From Xanthobacteraceae bacterium (GTDB lineage: Bacteria; Pseudomonadota; Alphaproteobacteria; Rhizobiales; Xanthobacteraceae): a stretch of DNA of 64,000 bases. The position numbers and the translations under genes are program-made. Below, one piece after another: positions 63,913-64,000 of the stretch. Every line of letters begins with the position of its first letter. The first letter of the stretch is position 1. The DNA is taken from the NCBI GenBank assembly GCA_023954195.1, contig JAMLIK010000004.1, positions 186,001 through 250,000 of the forward strand, in the 5' to 3' direction. Under the pieces are notes generated by a model, which saw only the letters and a program-made list of their open reading frames with translations, was not told the origin of the DNA and did no database searches.

Positions 63913-64000
63913 ATGCCGCGTTTGTTTACTGGACTGGAAGTTCCCGCCGAGGTCGGACAGACGCTGTCCGAGTTGCGCGGCGGGTTGCCGGGGGCGCGCT
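63913..64000 (+). CDS. thpR: RNA 2',3'-cyclic phosphodiesterase ThpR (5' part)
   Basis: The first 29 residues are visible and the frame runs off the window. 'MPRLFTGLEVPAEVGQTLSE' followed by 'LRGGLPGAR' matches the N-terminus of LigT/ThpR 2H phosphoesterases. The two HxTx motifs lie beyond the edge, so the call rests on this segment alone. Confidence 0.75.
   Translation, partial: MPRLFTGLEVPAEVGQTLSELRGGLPGAR

Overview
The window reads as a high-GC alphaproteobacterial chromosome, most likely from the Bradyrhizobium/Rhodopseudomonas group (Nitrobacteraceae). The reasons are the gene families (DUF2794, a ccmABCDG cluster divergent from acnA, a pst-phoU-phoB operon, PPK2 beside a CHAD protein), dispersed palindromic repeats of the kind common in that group, and a periplasmic sulfur-oxidation (sox) cluster. 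No rRNA, tRNA, CRISPR array, prophage or complete insertion sequence was seen. Assignment below family level is inference.

Layout. 1-3.7 kb: end of the phosphate-uptake operon pstC-A-B-phoU-phoB. 3.7-4.1 kb: a small GIY-YIG nuclease gene between inverted copies of a dispersed repeat (called family A here). 4.1-7.8 kb (minus): soxXYZAK followed by an acyl-CoA dehydrogenase, with an inverted repeat in front of soxX. 8-13.6 kb: DUF938 protein, nitronate monooxygenase, MFS transporter, branched-chain amino acid binding protein, O6-alkylguanine repair protein. 13.7-18.5 kb (minus): glnD, then a ppk2-CHAD polyphosphate pair. 18.7-27 kb: dsbB, an AbrB-like permease, two divergent small secreted proteins that share a Cys motif, a DsbA-like oxidoreductase, metY, an alpha/beta hydrolase, and a marR/VOC/MFS group with a clear palindromic operator.

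27-49 kb is a surface-polysaccharide locus. It holds two very large chimeric glycosyltransferases, an ABC polysaccharide exporter (Wzm/Wzt type), smaller rhamnan or GT2 enzymes, the full dTDP-L-rhamnose set rfbCBDA, UDP-glucose dehydrogenase, and a three-gene type I secretion-like unit (peptidase-like ABC exporter, HlyD adaptor, 716-residue Sel1-repeat protein). By eye this locus is less GC-rich than its flanks. The genes together suggest a rhamnose-containing, possibly uronate-containing polysaccharide exported by an ABC pathway.

49-52.6 kb (minus): a CueR-like regulator and the cytochrome c maturation operon ccmA-(orf55)-B-C-D-G. The unannotated 55-codon frame is overlapped at both ends by its neighbours and runs through a palindromic repeat. 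52.8-64 kb: acnA, a DUF1223 protein, a brnT/brnA toxin-antitoxin pair with an inverted repeat in its promoter, a candidate minus-strand small RNA ending in a strong terminator, DUF2794, a nested repeat composite, a GNAT acetyltransferase, a Bax inhibitor-1/YccA protein with a CtrA-type box upstream, an ABC transporter (YbbAP type) divergent from an SGNH esterase, and the start of thpR.

Themes: phosphate and polyphosphate handling (pst-phoUB, ppk2, CHAD, PsiF-like), periplasmic redox (sox, dsbA, dsbB, ccm), and cell-surface polysaccharide assembly.
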